A stretch of DNA of 64,000 nucleotides from the NCBI GenBank assembly GCA_037147175.1, contig JBAWVS010000005.1, positions 1 to 64,000 on the forward strand, in the 5' to 3' direction. The DNA is from a bacterium (GTDB lineage Bacteria > Cyanobacteriota > Vampirovibrionia > Gastranaerophilales > UBA9971). Positions within the stretch are counted from its first letter, which is position 1. Each line of letters starts with the position of its first letter. The translations under genes were made by a program, and so were the position numbers. Positions 1-12,141 of this stretch are shown piece by piece. The notes beneath the pieces are model-generated. The model was not told the DNA's origin, did not search any database, and worked only from the letters and a program-made list of their open reading frames with translations.

Positions 1-164
1 AAAACATTTCTGCGATAACAGAAGAAACGGCAGCAAGCGCAGAAGAGATTTCCAGCATCACAGAAGAACAGACAGCAAGTCTTGAAGAAATTAGTGCAAA
101 CTCTCAAACCCTTGCAGGTGTTGCAGAAGTTCTCGCAAAACAGGTAGCTGTCTTTAAAATTTAA
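1..164 (+). CDS. Methyl-accepting chemotaxis protein, C-terminal end (partial)
   Basis: The gene enters from the left edge; the reading frame starts at base 3 and ends with TAA at 162-164. The 53 visible residues are the distal part of a chemoreceptor signalling coiled coil, with the pattern [14 protein letters not shown] then [12 protein letters not shown] and ending VFKI. The same tail, with few substitutions, ends the complete chemoreceptor at 19613-21643, so the two are paralogues. Nothing can be said about its sensor region. A hairpin follows directly. Confidence 0.85.
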   Translation, partial: NISAITEETAASAEEISSITEEQTASLEEISANSQTLAGVAEVLAKQVAVFKI

Positions 165-181
165 GATTATTAAAAAATATT

Positions 182-217
182 AAAAGCGACTTTTTGTTTA
201 ATAAAAAGTCGCTTTTA
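182..217 (+). terminator. Rho-independent terminator after the chemoreceptor gene
   Basis: An inverted repeat (AAAAGCGACTTTTT, short loop, then the complementary arm) lies 18 bases after the stop codon. Its A-rich left side and T-rich right side make it usable from either strand. Confidence 0.7.
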
Positions 218-504
218 AATTTATGTATAATAATTTTTATTTGTATCATCTTTTTTGATTTTTTTCAGGTGCACATCTTCACCTTTTGTCCCACCTAATA
301 ATAACAATTTTCGGTTTGTAAGATCCTTGCTTTTTAAATGTTTAATATTATTTTTGTCTTTATCAGTCGATATTTTTAGAATACTTTTTCTCATATTGAC
401 CGCCTTCTTGTTTAAGCTTATTTTGGGGCATCTCTAAAAACAATTTTTTATATATAGTTTAAACTTTGAAGAAATAAAAATCATTGTATTTTCTATTTAA
501 AATT
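218..504. other. Gene-free spacer between two terminators
   Basis: AT-rich sequence between the chemoreceptor terminator and the gyrB terminator. A 60-codon open frame at 255-437 has no ribosome-binding site and low-complexity, T-rich coding, so I regard it as chance. I see no RNA gene or clear regulatory site here. Confidence 0.5.
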
Positions 505-538
505 AAAAGAGACGGTTTTGAAAACCGTCTCTTTTTTA
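505..538 (-). terminator. Terminator of gyrB
   Basis: A strong hairpin (AGAGACGGTTTT, short loop, AAAACCGTCTCT) lies 14 bases beyond the gyrB stop. It has T-runs on both sides, so it can stop transcription from either direction. Confidence 0.75.
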
Positions 539-551
539 TTATATTTTTTAA

Positions 552-3035
<2,484 letters not shown>

Positions 3036-3132
3036 TTAAGGAATGTTTTTTTATAACTATTCCTGCTATATTCTGATAATAGTACTTTTGATTTCCCGAG
3101 ATACTTAATAATCGATAAATCCTCTCACTAAT

Positions 3133-3141
3133 ATTATACCA
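3133..3141 (-). promoter_or_regulatory. Candidate gyrB promoter (extended -10)
   Basis: On the minus strand this reads TGGTATAAT, a perfect extended -10 element. No good -35 is seen at the normal spacing, which is typical of extended -10 promoters. It would give a leader of about 140 bases. Sequence match only. Confidence 0.4.
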
Positions 3142-3249
3142 TGCACAAGTTTTTACTTGGTAAAAGTTTAAGTTTTTTGTAGTATGTAACACAGTTTAAA
3201 GTAATAAGATAATGTCTGCTAAAATTTCCATCTGATTTTCTAAGTTTTC

Positions 3250-3380
3250 CGCTTGTTCATTTTCTTTCTTTTTGAACGCAAAAAGAAGAGAAAACGAACC
3301 AAAAGAAAGAAAAACCTTAACCCAAGGGGTCAACACAGTCAGGAGCTTTGCCCCTGAAGCACGGAACGAAAATCATTGAG
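3250..3380. repeat. Dispersed palindromic repeat, copy 1
   Basis: This intergenic block matches 57437-57563 in inverted orientation. Shared blocks include TTTTTCTTTCTTTTGGTTC, AAAAAGAAAGAAAATGAAC, ATTCGTTCCG (here TTTCGTTCCG) and a GGGG-to-CCCCTGA stem. The T-rich and A-rich blocks are themselves inverted repeats, so each copy folds on itself. No coding capacity. Confidence 0.7.
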
Positions 3381-3406
3381 TTATCCTCGTGAACAAAACG
3401 AATGAT

Positions 3407-5248
3407 TTATTCTACAGTAACTGACTTGGCGAGGTTTCTTGGCTGATCAATATCTTTACCGAGGAATTCTGCTATGTAATAAGCCAGCAGCTGCATCGGA
3501 ATCGTTGTCAAAATTGGGGAAAATATCTCATCAGTATACGGAACTTTAATTATATACCTGAAAATTGATTCAAGTTTTTTATCATCGCTTGATGTTACAG
3601 CTATCATGCGAGCTTCTCTTGCCTTTGACTCCTCGCTGTTTGAAAGAACTTTTTCAAGAACTTTCCCCGGAACAAGTATTGAAACAACCGGCATTGTTTT
3701 ATCAAGCATGGCAATAGGTCCGTGTTTTAATTCTCCTGCAGGATAGCCTGTAGCGTTAATATAGCTGATTTCTTTAAGCTTTAAAGCCCCTTCAAGAGCG
3801 GCAGGGTAATTAATTCCTCTTGCCATGAATATAAAATCTTTTGAGGCGTTGAATTTTATTGCACATTTTTTAATTTCTTCAGTGTTGTTTAAAATTATTT
3901 CAACTTTATGAGGAAGCTGGAGAAGTTCTTTTTTGTATTCTTTAAGCTTTTCTGAATCAAGGCTTTTGTTGATTTCAGCAAGTCTTAAAGCAAGAAGATA
4001 AAACGCCAAAAGCTGTGCGGTATAGGATTTTGTAGCAGCGACACTCACTTCAAACCCTGCGTTTATGGGAAGAAGGCTGTCAGCTTCTCTTGCCATTGTT
4101 GAATCGGGTCTGTTTGTTATTACAAGAATATGAGAGCCTTTTTCTTTTGCCAGTCTTAGCGCCGTAATCGTATCCGCTGTTTCTCCAGACTGAGAAACGC
4201 CTATTGTGAGAGAATTTTTATTAGAAATAACTCTTTTGTAAATATACTCGCTGGAAGCTTCAACATCGACAGGGATTCCTATAAATTCCTCGATAAGATA
4301 TTTACCGACAAGGGCGGCATGCAGAGAAGTTCCGCAGGCAATAATCTGGATTCTGTCAAGATTTTTCAGGCTTTCTTCGTTCAGTTTTACTTCGTCAAGA
4401 TGAATAGGATTTGATGAACCCGTTAATCTGTTAAACAAGGTTTGTCTTATTACATCAGGCTGCTCATGAATTTCTTTAAGCATAAAATGCTTATAGCCCA
4501 TTTTGTTTATGGAAACAGGTTCCCATGGTATAATTTCAGCTTCTCTTGCTAAAACATTTCCGTCCATATCTGTGATTTTTACGGAATTTTCTTTGATTTC
4601 CGCAATTTCAAAGTCGTTCAGATAAATCACTTTTTTTGTATATTCAAGCAAAGCCGGCACATCGCTTGCTATGTAGTTTCCTTTGTCGCTTAATCCGACT
4701 ATCAGGGGCGCACTTTTTTTGGCTGCGTAAAGTGTATCGGGAGAGTCTTTGAAAATTACTCCCAGTGCATAAGCACCGTCAAGTTTATTAAGAGCGCGTC
4801 TTATGGCATGTCCAAAATCTTTTGCATCTTGCAGGCAGTCTTCAATCAGGTGTGCAATAACTTCGGTATCTGTCTGCGATTGAAATTCAAACCCTTTTGC
4901 GGTCAGTTCTTCTTTTAATTCTTTATAGTTTTCTATAATCCCGTTATGAACAAGCGCAACTTTTTTTTCGCTGCTTATATGGGGATGCGCATTAATTTCG
5001 TTCGGAGCTCCATGGGTTGCCCATCTTATATGACCGATACCGATTAAGGCTTCTTCGTCTTTTGAGTTGCCTTTAAGAATATTTTTCAGGTTATCAAGTT
5101 TGCCCTGAGCTTTAAAGATTTTTATTGAATCCTGTTTATGGATTGCTATTCCTGCCGAATCATATCCCCTGTATTCAAGTTTGCTAAGACCATTTAATAA
5201 AAAAGAGATTAAAGGCTCATTTCCTATATAACCAACTATTCCGCACAC
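3407..5248 (-). CDS. glmS: Glutamine--fructose-6-phosphate aminotransferase (isomerising)
   Basis: Makes glucosamine-6-phosphate from fructose-6-phosphate and glutamine, the entry to UDP-GlcNAc for peptidoglycan and lipopolysaccharide. The protein begins MCGIVGYIG, where Cys2 is the class II amidotransferase nucleophile. GHIRWATHG and HNGIIENY follow in the glutaminase half, then two SIS sugar-isomerase domains (CGTSLHAA, SQSGETADT) and the hallmark C-terminus DQPRNLAKSVTVE. At 613 residues it is full length. The start is GTG at 5248 with GAGGT about 10 bases upstream. I see no glmS-ribozyme-like core in front of it, so control is not evident. Confidence 0.97.
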   Translation of the reverse strand: MCGIVGYIGNEPLISFLLNGLSKLEYRGYDSAGIAIHKQDSIKIFKAQGKLDNLKNILKGNSKDEEALIGIGHIRWATHGAPNEINAHPHISSEKKVALVHNGIIENYKELKEELTAKGFEFQSQTDTEVIAHLIEDCLQDAKDFGHAIRRALNKLDGAYALGVIFKDSPDTLYAAKKSAPLIVGLSDKGNYIASDVPALLEYTKKVIYLNDFEIAEIKENSVKITDMDGNVLAREAEIIPWEPVSINKMGYKHFMLKEIHEQPDVIRQTLFNRLTGSSNPIHLDEVKLNEESLKNLDRIQIIACGTSLHAALVGKYLIEEFIGIPVDVEASSEYIYKRVISNKNSLTIGVSQSGETADTITALRLAKEKGSHILVITNRPDSTMAREADSLLPINAGFEVSVAATKSYTAQLLAFYLLALRLAEINKSLDSEKLKEYKKELLQLPHKVEIILNNTEEIKKCAIKFNASKDFIFMARGINYPAALEGALKLKEISYINATGYPAGELKHGPIAMLDKTMPVVSILVPGKVLEKVLSNSEESKAREARMIAVTSSDDKKLESIFRYIIKVPYTDEIFSPILTTIPMQLLAYYIAEFLGKDIDQPRNLAKSVTVE

Positions 5249-5599
5249 TATTTTTAATACCTCGTATTTTTAATTTATGGAGTGTAATTTTTCTCTTTTA
5301 ATAAAAATTAAGTTCAATCGAGGGGATTTTGTAGCAGTAACAAGACGTTTAGTCTTATGATCTCTTTCCCTTATTAAAGATAAGAATATCAAAAGAATTT
5401 AATTTTACAACTAAAGATTATATAAAGAAATAGAATACTAAAGAATTGAATACTAAAATCTTTATTTATATATTTTTAACAAGATAGGCTCTTATATGTA
5501 AGACTTTCAGCCTAATTTATAAAACTTAAATACATCCTTATGCTCTTTAAATTAAACAAAAAAGTCCTTATTATTGTACTAACAAGGAGGCGATATATT
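5249..5599. other. Divergent spacer between glmS and a DUF378 gene
   Basis: A 351-base AT-rich gap that must hold promoters for both divergent genes. I could not pick a convincing -35/-10 pair. A short direct repeat (GAATACTAAA twice, about 5430-5460) is visible. No tRNA-like fold and no coding frame apart from the poorly supported 5' extension of the next gene. Confidence 0.45.
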
Positions 5600-5815
5600 A
5601 TGAAAATTTTACATATTGTTGCATACGCTCTTATTATTATAGGAGCTTTAAACTGGGGTCTTGTAGGGTTTTTCAGATTTGATCTCGTGGCATTTTTATT
5701 TGGAGACATGACAGCATTTAGCAGAATAATTTATTCGCTTGTGGGGTTATCTGCTGTTACGGAAATTATACTTAGCAGTCAACACCATAAATTTGCCAGA
5801 GGCTTTGCTCACTAA
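5600..5815 (+). CDS. DUF378 family small membrane protein
   Basis: A 71-residue protein with two hydrophobic segments, carrying the DUF378 pattern YALIIIGALNWGLVGFF, then FDLVAFLFGD, then RIIYSLVGLSAV. The family is of unknown function and sits in the inner membrane. The start chosen is ATG 5600, preceded by a perfect AAGGAGG 9 bases upstream; the open frame extends 20 codons further up but without a binding site. A terminator follows, so it is probably its own transcript. A second, more diverged relative lies just downstream. Confidence 0.85.
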   Translation: MKILHIVAYALIIIGALNWGLVGFFRFDLVAFLFGDMTAFSRIIYSLVGLSAVTEIILSSQHHKFARGFAH

Positions 5816-5831
5816 AAATTGGTAATACTTG

Positions 5832-5868
5832 AAAAGACAGGGAATAAATGAAAATCCCTGTCTTTTTA
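5832..5868 (+). terminator. Terminator after the first DUF378 gene
   Basis: Inverted repeat AAAAGACAGGGA / TCCCTGTCTTTT with an 11-12-base loop, followed by a T-rich tract, 17 bases after the stop codon. Confidence 0.8.
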
Positions 5869-5928
5869 TATTTTTTTATTAATTCCCTCAGTTTTTGACA
5901 GAGGGTTAAAAAAAGGAGAATACAGCTC

Positions 5929-6123
5929 ATGATGAGATATTTTTATACGGTTACTTATGCCATAGTTATTATGGCGGCAGTTTCATGGGGCTTTGCAGCA
6001 ACAACAAGCGAAAGTATTCCTCTTGTTGCCAGATTAATAAACGCTATAGTCGGTTTAGCAGGTCTTATTCAGATTATGTTAAATATTCAGGGCTACAAAC
6101 TCACAGGTAATTATGCCCGTTAA
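5929..6123 (+). CDS. Second small DUF378-like membrane protein
   Basis: A 64-residue protein with two membrane segments laid out like the DUF378 protein 100 bases upstream: YAIVIMAAVSWGFAA matches YALIIIGALNWGLVG, and RLINAIVGLAGLIQI matches RIIYSLVGLSAVTEI. It is likely a diverged tandem duplicate. AAGGAG lies about 10 bases before ATG 5929 (a second ATG follows at once). The terminator between the two genes suggests separate control. Function unknown. Confidence 0.75.
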   Translation: MMRYFYTVTYAIVIMAAVSWGFAATTSESIPLVARLINAIVGLAGLIQIMLNIQGYKLTGNYAR

Positions 6124-6235
6124 AACCTTTTTTTGTTAACTACTGCAAGAGAAGCAAACACGAGTATTTGTTATAAAAAATACGGGGAAAGAAAAAATCT
6201 CCTGTTTTTGTTTGGCATGATAAAATAACTTTATT

Positions 6236-7690
6236 ATGCAGGAATATTTTTCAAATAAAACTATAGAAAAACTCAAATACGACCTTGTGAGAGAGAAACT
6301 TTTGAATTTTGAAGATTTGACCGCTGCGGAAGAATTGTCAAAATTAAACAATTTGCATCTAGGTCAGGTTTTGGTGCGTGAAAATTTGCTTTCTGAAGAA
6401 ACTTTACTGAAATTTATAGAGAATAACCTTCATATTCCGTATATAAATCTTGAAGATTATTCTCTTGACGAGCAGTGTCTTTGTTTTATTTCCGCCGAAG
6501 ATGCAAAAAAGTACAAAATAATTCCGCTTTTTAGAATAGAAGATGTTTTAACTATTGCTATGGCAGATCCGTTAGATCTTTTTGTTTTAAATAATCTTGT
6601 AAAATCGGTAAACTGCCAGATTGAGCCTGTAATATCTTCTGAAAGACTTATTTTGGAATCTGTAAACAAGTTTTATTTTTTTAGGGATTTTAAAGAAAAC
6701 GAAGTTGAAGTGAATAAAAAATTCGACTGGAGAGATGAGCTTAATACAGGAATTATAAATGAGTTTCAGGCGGAAAAAGTAATTAATGCCATTATTTTTC
6801 AGGCACTTCTGGAAGAAGTCTATGAAATAATTCTGGAGAATACAGGCGAAGGCAAGTTTATAAAATTTAAAAAAGAAAATCAATTTTACGAAAAAGGAGC
6901 AATTCCTCTTCTTTTAACCCCTCTTTTTAATTCCAAATTAAAATCTATAGCAGGGCTCGATCCTTCTGCCCATGAAGTTCCTCAGCTTGGCAAATTTAAT
7001 TTTTATTTGGCGGCAGCAGGAGTAAAACAAACAGAAGAGGGACTTATCCGTTCGGGAAGACTACAGGCAAAGTCTTCTGATGCAGCGGGAGAATGCATAA
7101 CTTCTATAATCGCTACTTTCCCTTCAGTAAAAGGTGAAAGGATTACAATAAAGCTTTACAGGCATCCTGAAACAGTAAACGAGCTTTCTTTGAAAGAAAA
7201 TGACAGAATATTTCTTGAAGAAAACATTAAAAAATCAGGAATTATCCTTGTCTCAGGTCCTGGTTTAAGCGGAAAAAGTTTTATTGCTTATTCAATATTA
7301 AATTCGCTTGATAAAATAAATAAAAACATAATGACGGTTGAATCTATTGCAAAGTATGATTTAGAGGGAATAACCCAGTGTGAATTAAAAGAAAAAGTCG
7401 GGTTTAACTTTGAAAAAGCGGCAAAATTTATTGATTTTCAATCGCCCGATGTAATTTATGTTGAAGAAGTTGTTTGCGCTAATGATATTAAATATTTATC
7501 ATTGTTTGCAAATGCGCAAAAAACTATTATTACAGAGATTTTGGCAGAAAATATTGAAATGTTGTTTAATAAGCTCGAAAAACAGGAATTTAATGAATTC
7601 AGGAAAAATGTTAATTGTTTGATTTTTGTGGAGAATAAAGATAAAATTCAAGTAATAAAATCTATTGAAAAGAATTTAACAGTTATATAG
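6236..7690 (+). CDS. Divergent GspE/PilB-like ATPase
   Basis: Related to the hexameric ATPases that drive type II secretion and type IV pilus assembly. Residues 1-150 match the GspE/PilB N-terminal domain (LGQVLVRENLLSEE; YKIIPLF; IAMADPLD). From about 225 there is the ATPase domain: AGLDPSAHEVPQLGKF, FPSVKGERITIKLYRHP, then a Walker A with an altered residue, SGPGLSGKS, instead of GPTGSGK(T/S). The Walker B/Asp box region reads SPDVIYVEEVV, and the usual ARTLRHDPD-type and STLHTNDA-type motifs are not recognisable. It ends at 484 residues, short of the usual 550 or so, and lacks the four-cysteine zinc motif. It may bind nucleotide weakly or be regulatory. It lies 17 bases before atpD. Confidence 0.75.
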   Translation: MQEYFSNKTIEKLKYDLVREKLLNFEDLTAAEELSKLNNLHLGQVLVRENLLSEETLLKFIENNLHIPYINLEDYSLDEQCLCFISAEDAKKYKIIPLFRIEDVLTIAMADPLDLFVLNNLVKSVNCQIEPVISSERLILESVNKFYFFRDFKENEVEVNKKFDWRDELNTGIINEFQAEKVINAIIFQALLEEVYEIILENTGEGKFIKFKKENQFYEKGAIPLLLTPLFNSKLKSIAGLDPSAHEVPQLGKFNFYLAAAGVKQTEEGLIRSGRLQAKSSDAAGECITSIIATFPSVKGERITIKLYRHPETVNELSLKENDRIFLEENIKKSGIILVSGPGLSGKSFIAYSILNSLDKINKNIMTVESIAKYDLEGITQCELKEKVGFNFEKAAKFIDFQSPDVIYVEEVVCANDIKYLSLFANAQKTIITEILAENIEMLFNKLEKQEFNEFRKNVNCLIFVENKDKIQVIKSIEKNLTVI

Positions 7691-7698
7691 ATAATTAA

Positions 7699-9141
<1,443 letters not shown>

Positions 9142-9144
9142 AAA

Positions 9145-9552
9145 ATGCCAAAAAAATTAAATCTTAAAATAATTACTCCCCAAAAAATCCTCCTTGAAGA
9201 AGAAGTTGATGCTGTTTATTCTCAATCTTTGGAAGGAGAATTCGGAATTCTTCCCGATCATATTTCTTACATGACACCGCTTGATATTGGGGTAACCGAA
9301 TATATTAAGGATAACAAAAAAGAATTTATTTCTACTATGGGCGGAATTCTTCAGGTAAAAGACAATGCGGTTACGATACTTTCTGATTTGGCGGAACTCG
9401 GTGAACAGATTGATGTAGCAAGAGCAAACTCAGCAAAAGAAAGAGCAGAAACTCGTTTAAGAACAGGTGCCAAAGATATTGATGCTGATAGAGCGAATGC
9501 AGCTCTTTCTCGTGCAGTTGCCAGAATCCATGCCGCTTCCAAAATTAAATAA
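9145..9552 (+). CDS. atpC: ATP synthase F1 subunit epsilon
   Basis: Central-stalk subunit that couples rotation and regulates ATPase activity. The N-terminal beta-sandwich is clear (LNLKIITPQKILLEEEVDAV; GEFGILPDHISYMTPL), followed by a helical hairpin (RANSAKERAETRLRTGAKD). At 135 residues it has the normal length. It starts 3 bases after the atpD stop and shares its transcript; AGAGGCGA at the end of atpD can act as ribosome-binding site. Confidence 0.95.
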   Translation: MPKKLNLKIITPQKILLEEEVDAVYSQSLEGEFGILPDHISYMTPLDIGVTEYIKDNKKEFISTMGGILQVKDNAVTILSDLAELGEQIDVARANSAKERAETRLRTGAKDIDADRANAALSRAVARIHAASKIK

Positions 9553-9704
9553 CCTGTTTTTGTAAATTAAAAAGTGGGAATTTTTCAAAAAAATGTAACA
9601 ATTCCTTAATGTTTCGGCTGAAAGATATTAATTTTTTTCTTTATGTTCGTTCTATAGTTAGAAAGAAAATTTAGCTGTTAACTGAACAAAAGGAGAAAGA
9701 AAAA

Positions 9705-9920
9705 ATGATTAAACCTTTGGGAATGCAAAACCTAGGCTTTGGAAGAGTAGTAAAAGTTGGTAAAAATAATTTTGTAAATCCTGATGATGTAAAAAGACTT
9801 TATAGCCCTACTGATTCTGCGACGCTAATTTACTTTAGTAAATCTGCTCTGGCTGAAGACCATATTAAGGTGGATCTACCAATTGATAAGGTGGCAAATT
9901 TAATAAACACAAAGGCTTAG
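9705..9920 (+). CDS. Small protein of unknown function
   Basis: A 71-residue soluble protein that I do not recognise. AAAGGAG lies about 9 bases upstream of ATG 9705, so it is very likely translated. It has no signal peptide, membrane segment or cysteine. The text GFGRVVKVGKNNFVNPDDVKRLYSP hints at a small beta-rich fold. It is followed after 2 bases by gatD, whose own ribosome-binding site lies inside its last codons, so the two are probably co-transcribed and perhaps translationally coupled. Confidence 0.7.
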   Translation: MIKPLGMQNLGFGRVVKVGKNNFVNPDDVKRLYSPTDSATLIYFSKSALAEDHIKVDLPIDKVANLINTKA

Positions 9921-9922
9921 TA

Positions 9923-10651
9923 TTGTTAAAACTAAAAATAGCGTATTTATATCCTGAATTATTAAACATATACGGTGACAAAGGCAATGTACTTGCCTTT
10001 GTTAATCGTTGTTTATGGCGAAATATAGATGCTGAAATCCATGAAATTCATCAGGGCGATAAAATTGACCCTGATTTATATGATTTTTATTTTATCGGCG
10101 GAGGGCAGGATCAGCAGCAAATTGCCGTAGCAGAGGAATTACAAAAACAAAAAGAAGCTTTGATTCAGGCAAGGGATAATATGGCTGTTTTTCTTACGAT
10201 TTGTGGCGGGTATCAGCTTTTAGGGCATTATTATAAACCCCATGCCGGAGATGAGTTAAAAGGCATAAGCCTTTTAGATGCTTATACTGTTGCCGGAAAT
10301 ACGAGATATATCGGGAATGTGACAGTTAAAACAGATTTTGCTTTAAAAGAAAAAAATCTTGTCGGGTTTGAAAATCATAGCGGGCTGACTTATCTTCAGG
10401 GAGAAACAAAATCTCTGGGAAAAGTTGTTGTAGGCAATGGTAATAACGGGAAAGACAAAACAGAAGGCGCTTTTTATAATAATGTATTCGGAACTTATCT
10501 TCATGGTTCGTTTTTGCCAAAAAATCCGCATTTTACAGATTATTTAATAAAGCTTTCGCTTGAAAGAAATCATGGAAAAATAGAACTGGAGCCGCTTAAT
10601 GATGAAATTGAGTGGGCTGCGCATAAAAAAGCTGTCGGCAGAAAATATTAA
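9923..10651 (+). CDS. gatD: GatD-like type 1 glutamine amidotransferase (lipid II isoglutaminyl synthase subunit)
   Basis: In known systems GatD supplies ammonia to MurT, which amidates the D-glutamate of lipid II. The N-terminus has the family hallmark YPELLNIYGDKGN. The nucleophile elbow FLTICGGYQLLG places the catalytic Cys at residue 94, the same number as in the Staphylococcus aureus enzyme, and the catalytic His is in FGTYLHGSF (His194). Length 242 residues, family-typical. The start is TTG at 9923 with AAAGG 7 bases upstream, inside the end of the preceding small gene. murT, usually the neighbour, is not here, so a CobQ-like role in another amidation cannot be excluded. Confidence 0.85.
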   Translation: MLKLKIAYLYPELLNIYGDKGNVLAFVNRCLWRNIDAEIHEIHQGDKIDPDLYDFYFIGGGQDQQQIAVAEELQKQKEALIQARDNMAVFLTICGGYQLLGHYYKPHAGDELKGISLLDAYTVAGNTRYIGNVTVKTDFALKEKNLVGFENHSGLTYLQGETKSLGKVVVGNGNNGKDKTEGAFYNNVFGTYLHGSFLPKNPHFTDYLIKLSLERNHGKIELEPLNDEIEWAAHKKAVGRKY

Positions 10652-10672
10652 GAAGCTTTAATATCAATCCTG

Positions 10673-12073
10673 TTAAGAAGTAATTTTATTTGAAATTTCG
10701 TTTACTGTTTCAGATAAAATTTTGTTTGTTTGAATTTCTTCTTTCATTTTTTCGTAGGCATAAAGAATAGTTGTGTGTTTTCTTCCGCCAAAAGCGTTGC
10801 CGATTGAAGGGAAACTGGAGTTTGTCAGATTTCTGGAAAGATAAATAGCTATTTGCCTTACATAAGAAAATTCTTTTGCTCTTGATTGCCCTTTAATATC
10901 GGCTGATTCCATTGAAAAATGATTTGCGGTTATTTCGATTATTTTATCTAAAGTTAAATTTTTTCCGGAACCCGAGAAATTCATTATTTTTTTTACGGAT
11001 TCAACCGTCATAGGACAGTCATTAATGCTTACGTAAGCAATCACCCTGTTTAAGCCGCCTTCAAGTTCGCGAATATTGTTTTGATAGGCAATTGCAATAA
11101 TTTCCAGAACATCGTCAGGAACGTTTAAGTTCTCACGCTCCACTTTGTTTTTAAGAATAGCAATTCTTGTTTCTATATCAGGAATTTGAATATCGGCTAA
11201 AAGTCCCCATTCAAAACGGCTCCTGAGTCTTTCCGTAAGTGTGGGAATGTTTTTTGGAGGTCTGTCGCTGGTGATAATTATTTGTTTGCCTGATTCATAA
11301 AGAGTGTTAAAAGTATGAAAAATTTCTTCCTGCGTGTTTTCCTTTCCTTCAATAAACTGAATATCATCAAGAAGCAAGACATCCATTTGTCTGTATTTTG
11401 AGCGGAAGGCAGGCATTTTATCTGTCCTGATAGAGTTTATAAGTTCATTTGTAAAGGATTCGGTGCTTAAGTATTTGATTTTTAAATCAGGATGGTTTAC
11501 AAGCACATAATGACCTATTGCCTGCATAAGATGGGTTTTGCCAAGACCCGAGCTTCCATATATAAATAAAGGGTTATGAGCCCTTCCTGGGGATTTTGCA
11601 ACGGCAAAAGCGGCAGCATGTGCAAATTTGTCATGAGAGCCCACCACAAACGTGTCAAAAGTATATTTCAGGTTTAAATTATTTGAAATACTTTTTAGTG
11701 CATCAATCTGGTTTTCAGAGAGCGGAATATTTTTATTTTGCTTCGGCTCTTTCAGCTCTCTTGGTTTTTTTTCAGGTTTTAAGTCTGATAATTCGGGAAA
11801 ATTCAATTTTTGTTGTATATTTTCAAATTTTTCAACTTTTATTTTGAGTTTGATATTTTTTTCTGTGACTTCTTTAAGGACTTTATTTATAAGGTCAAGA
11901 TAGTTTTTATAAATCTTTTCTTTTGCTATATTGCTGTTTGTGGAAATTATAAGGTTGTTTTCATCTAAAGAATTGAATTTAACGGGTTTTATCCATGATT
12001 CATAAGCAGGAGTGCCAAGCGCTTCTGCCAATTTTTCCTGTATTTTTTCCCATGTTTTTAATTCTTCAGTCAT
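10673..12073 (-). CDS. dnaA: Chromosomal replication initiator DnaA
   Basis: Binds DnaA boxes and opens the replication origin. Domain I is at 1-85 (WEKIQEKLAEALGTPAYESWI), then a Lys/Pro-rich linker to about 125. The AAA+ domain has NPLFIYGSSGLGKTHLMQAI, VLLLDDIQFIEGK and LTERLRSRFEWGL. The C-terminal helix-turn-helix carries the family signature SFPSIGNAFGGRKHTTILYAYEKM. 466 residues, complete. AAAGG lies 6 bases before ATG. It is convergent with gatD. No dnaN follows it and no cluster of DnaA boxes lies upstream, so this gene is not visibly at oriC. Confidence 0.97.
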   Translation of the reverse strand: MTEELKTWEKIQEKLAEALGTPAYESWIKPVKFNSLDENNLIISTNSNIAKEKIYKNYLDLINKVLKEVTEKNIKLKIKVEKFENIQQKLNFPELSDLKPEKKPRELKEPKQNKNIPLSENQIDALKSISNNLNLKYTFDTFVVGSHDKFAHAAAFAVAKSPGRAHNPLFIYGSSGLGKTHLMQAIGHYVLVNHPDLKIKYLSTESFTNELINSIRTDKMPAFRSKYRQMDVLLLDDIQFIEGKENTQEEIFHTFNTLYESGKQIIITSDRPPKNIPTLTERLRSRFEWGLLADIQIPDIETRIAILKNKVERENLNVPDDVLEIIAIAYQNNIRELEGGLNRVIAYVSINDCPMTVESVKKIMNFSGSGKNLTLDKIIEITANHFSMESADIKGQSRAKEFSYVRQIAIYLSRNLTNSSFPSIGNAFGGRKHTTILYAYEKMKEEIQTNKILSETVNEISNKITS

Positions 12074-12141
12074 GTTTGCCTTTTTCTTTCTCTATTATTT
12101 TAATACGATTTTTTTGCATGCCCAAATTAAATTTTAAACTC

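Noticed and set aside
255-437. 60-codon open frame on the plus strand
   Set aside because: No ribosome-binding site, T-rich low-complexity product, lies between two terminators.
5311-5335. tRNA T-loop-like word GTTCAATC in the glmS-DUF378 spacer
   Set aside because: No acceptor, D or anticodon stems can be built around it.
5249-5400. glmS ribozyme upstream of glmS
   Set aside because: I could not recognise the conserved ribozyme core on the minus strand; the spacer is plain AT-rich DNA.
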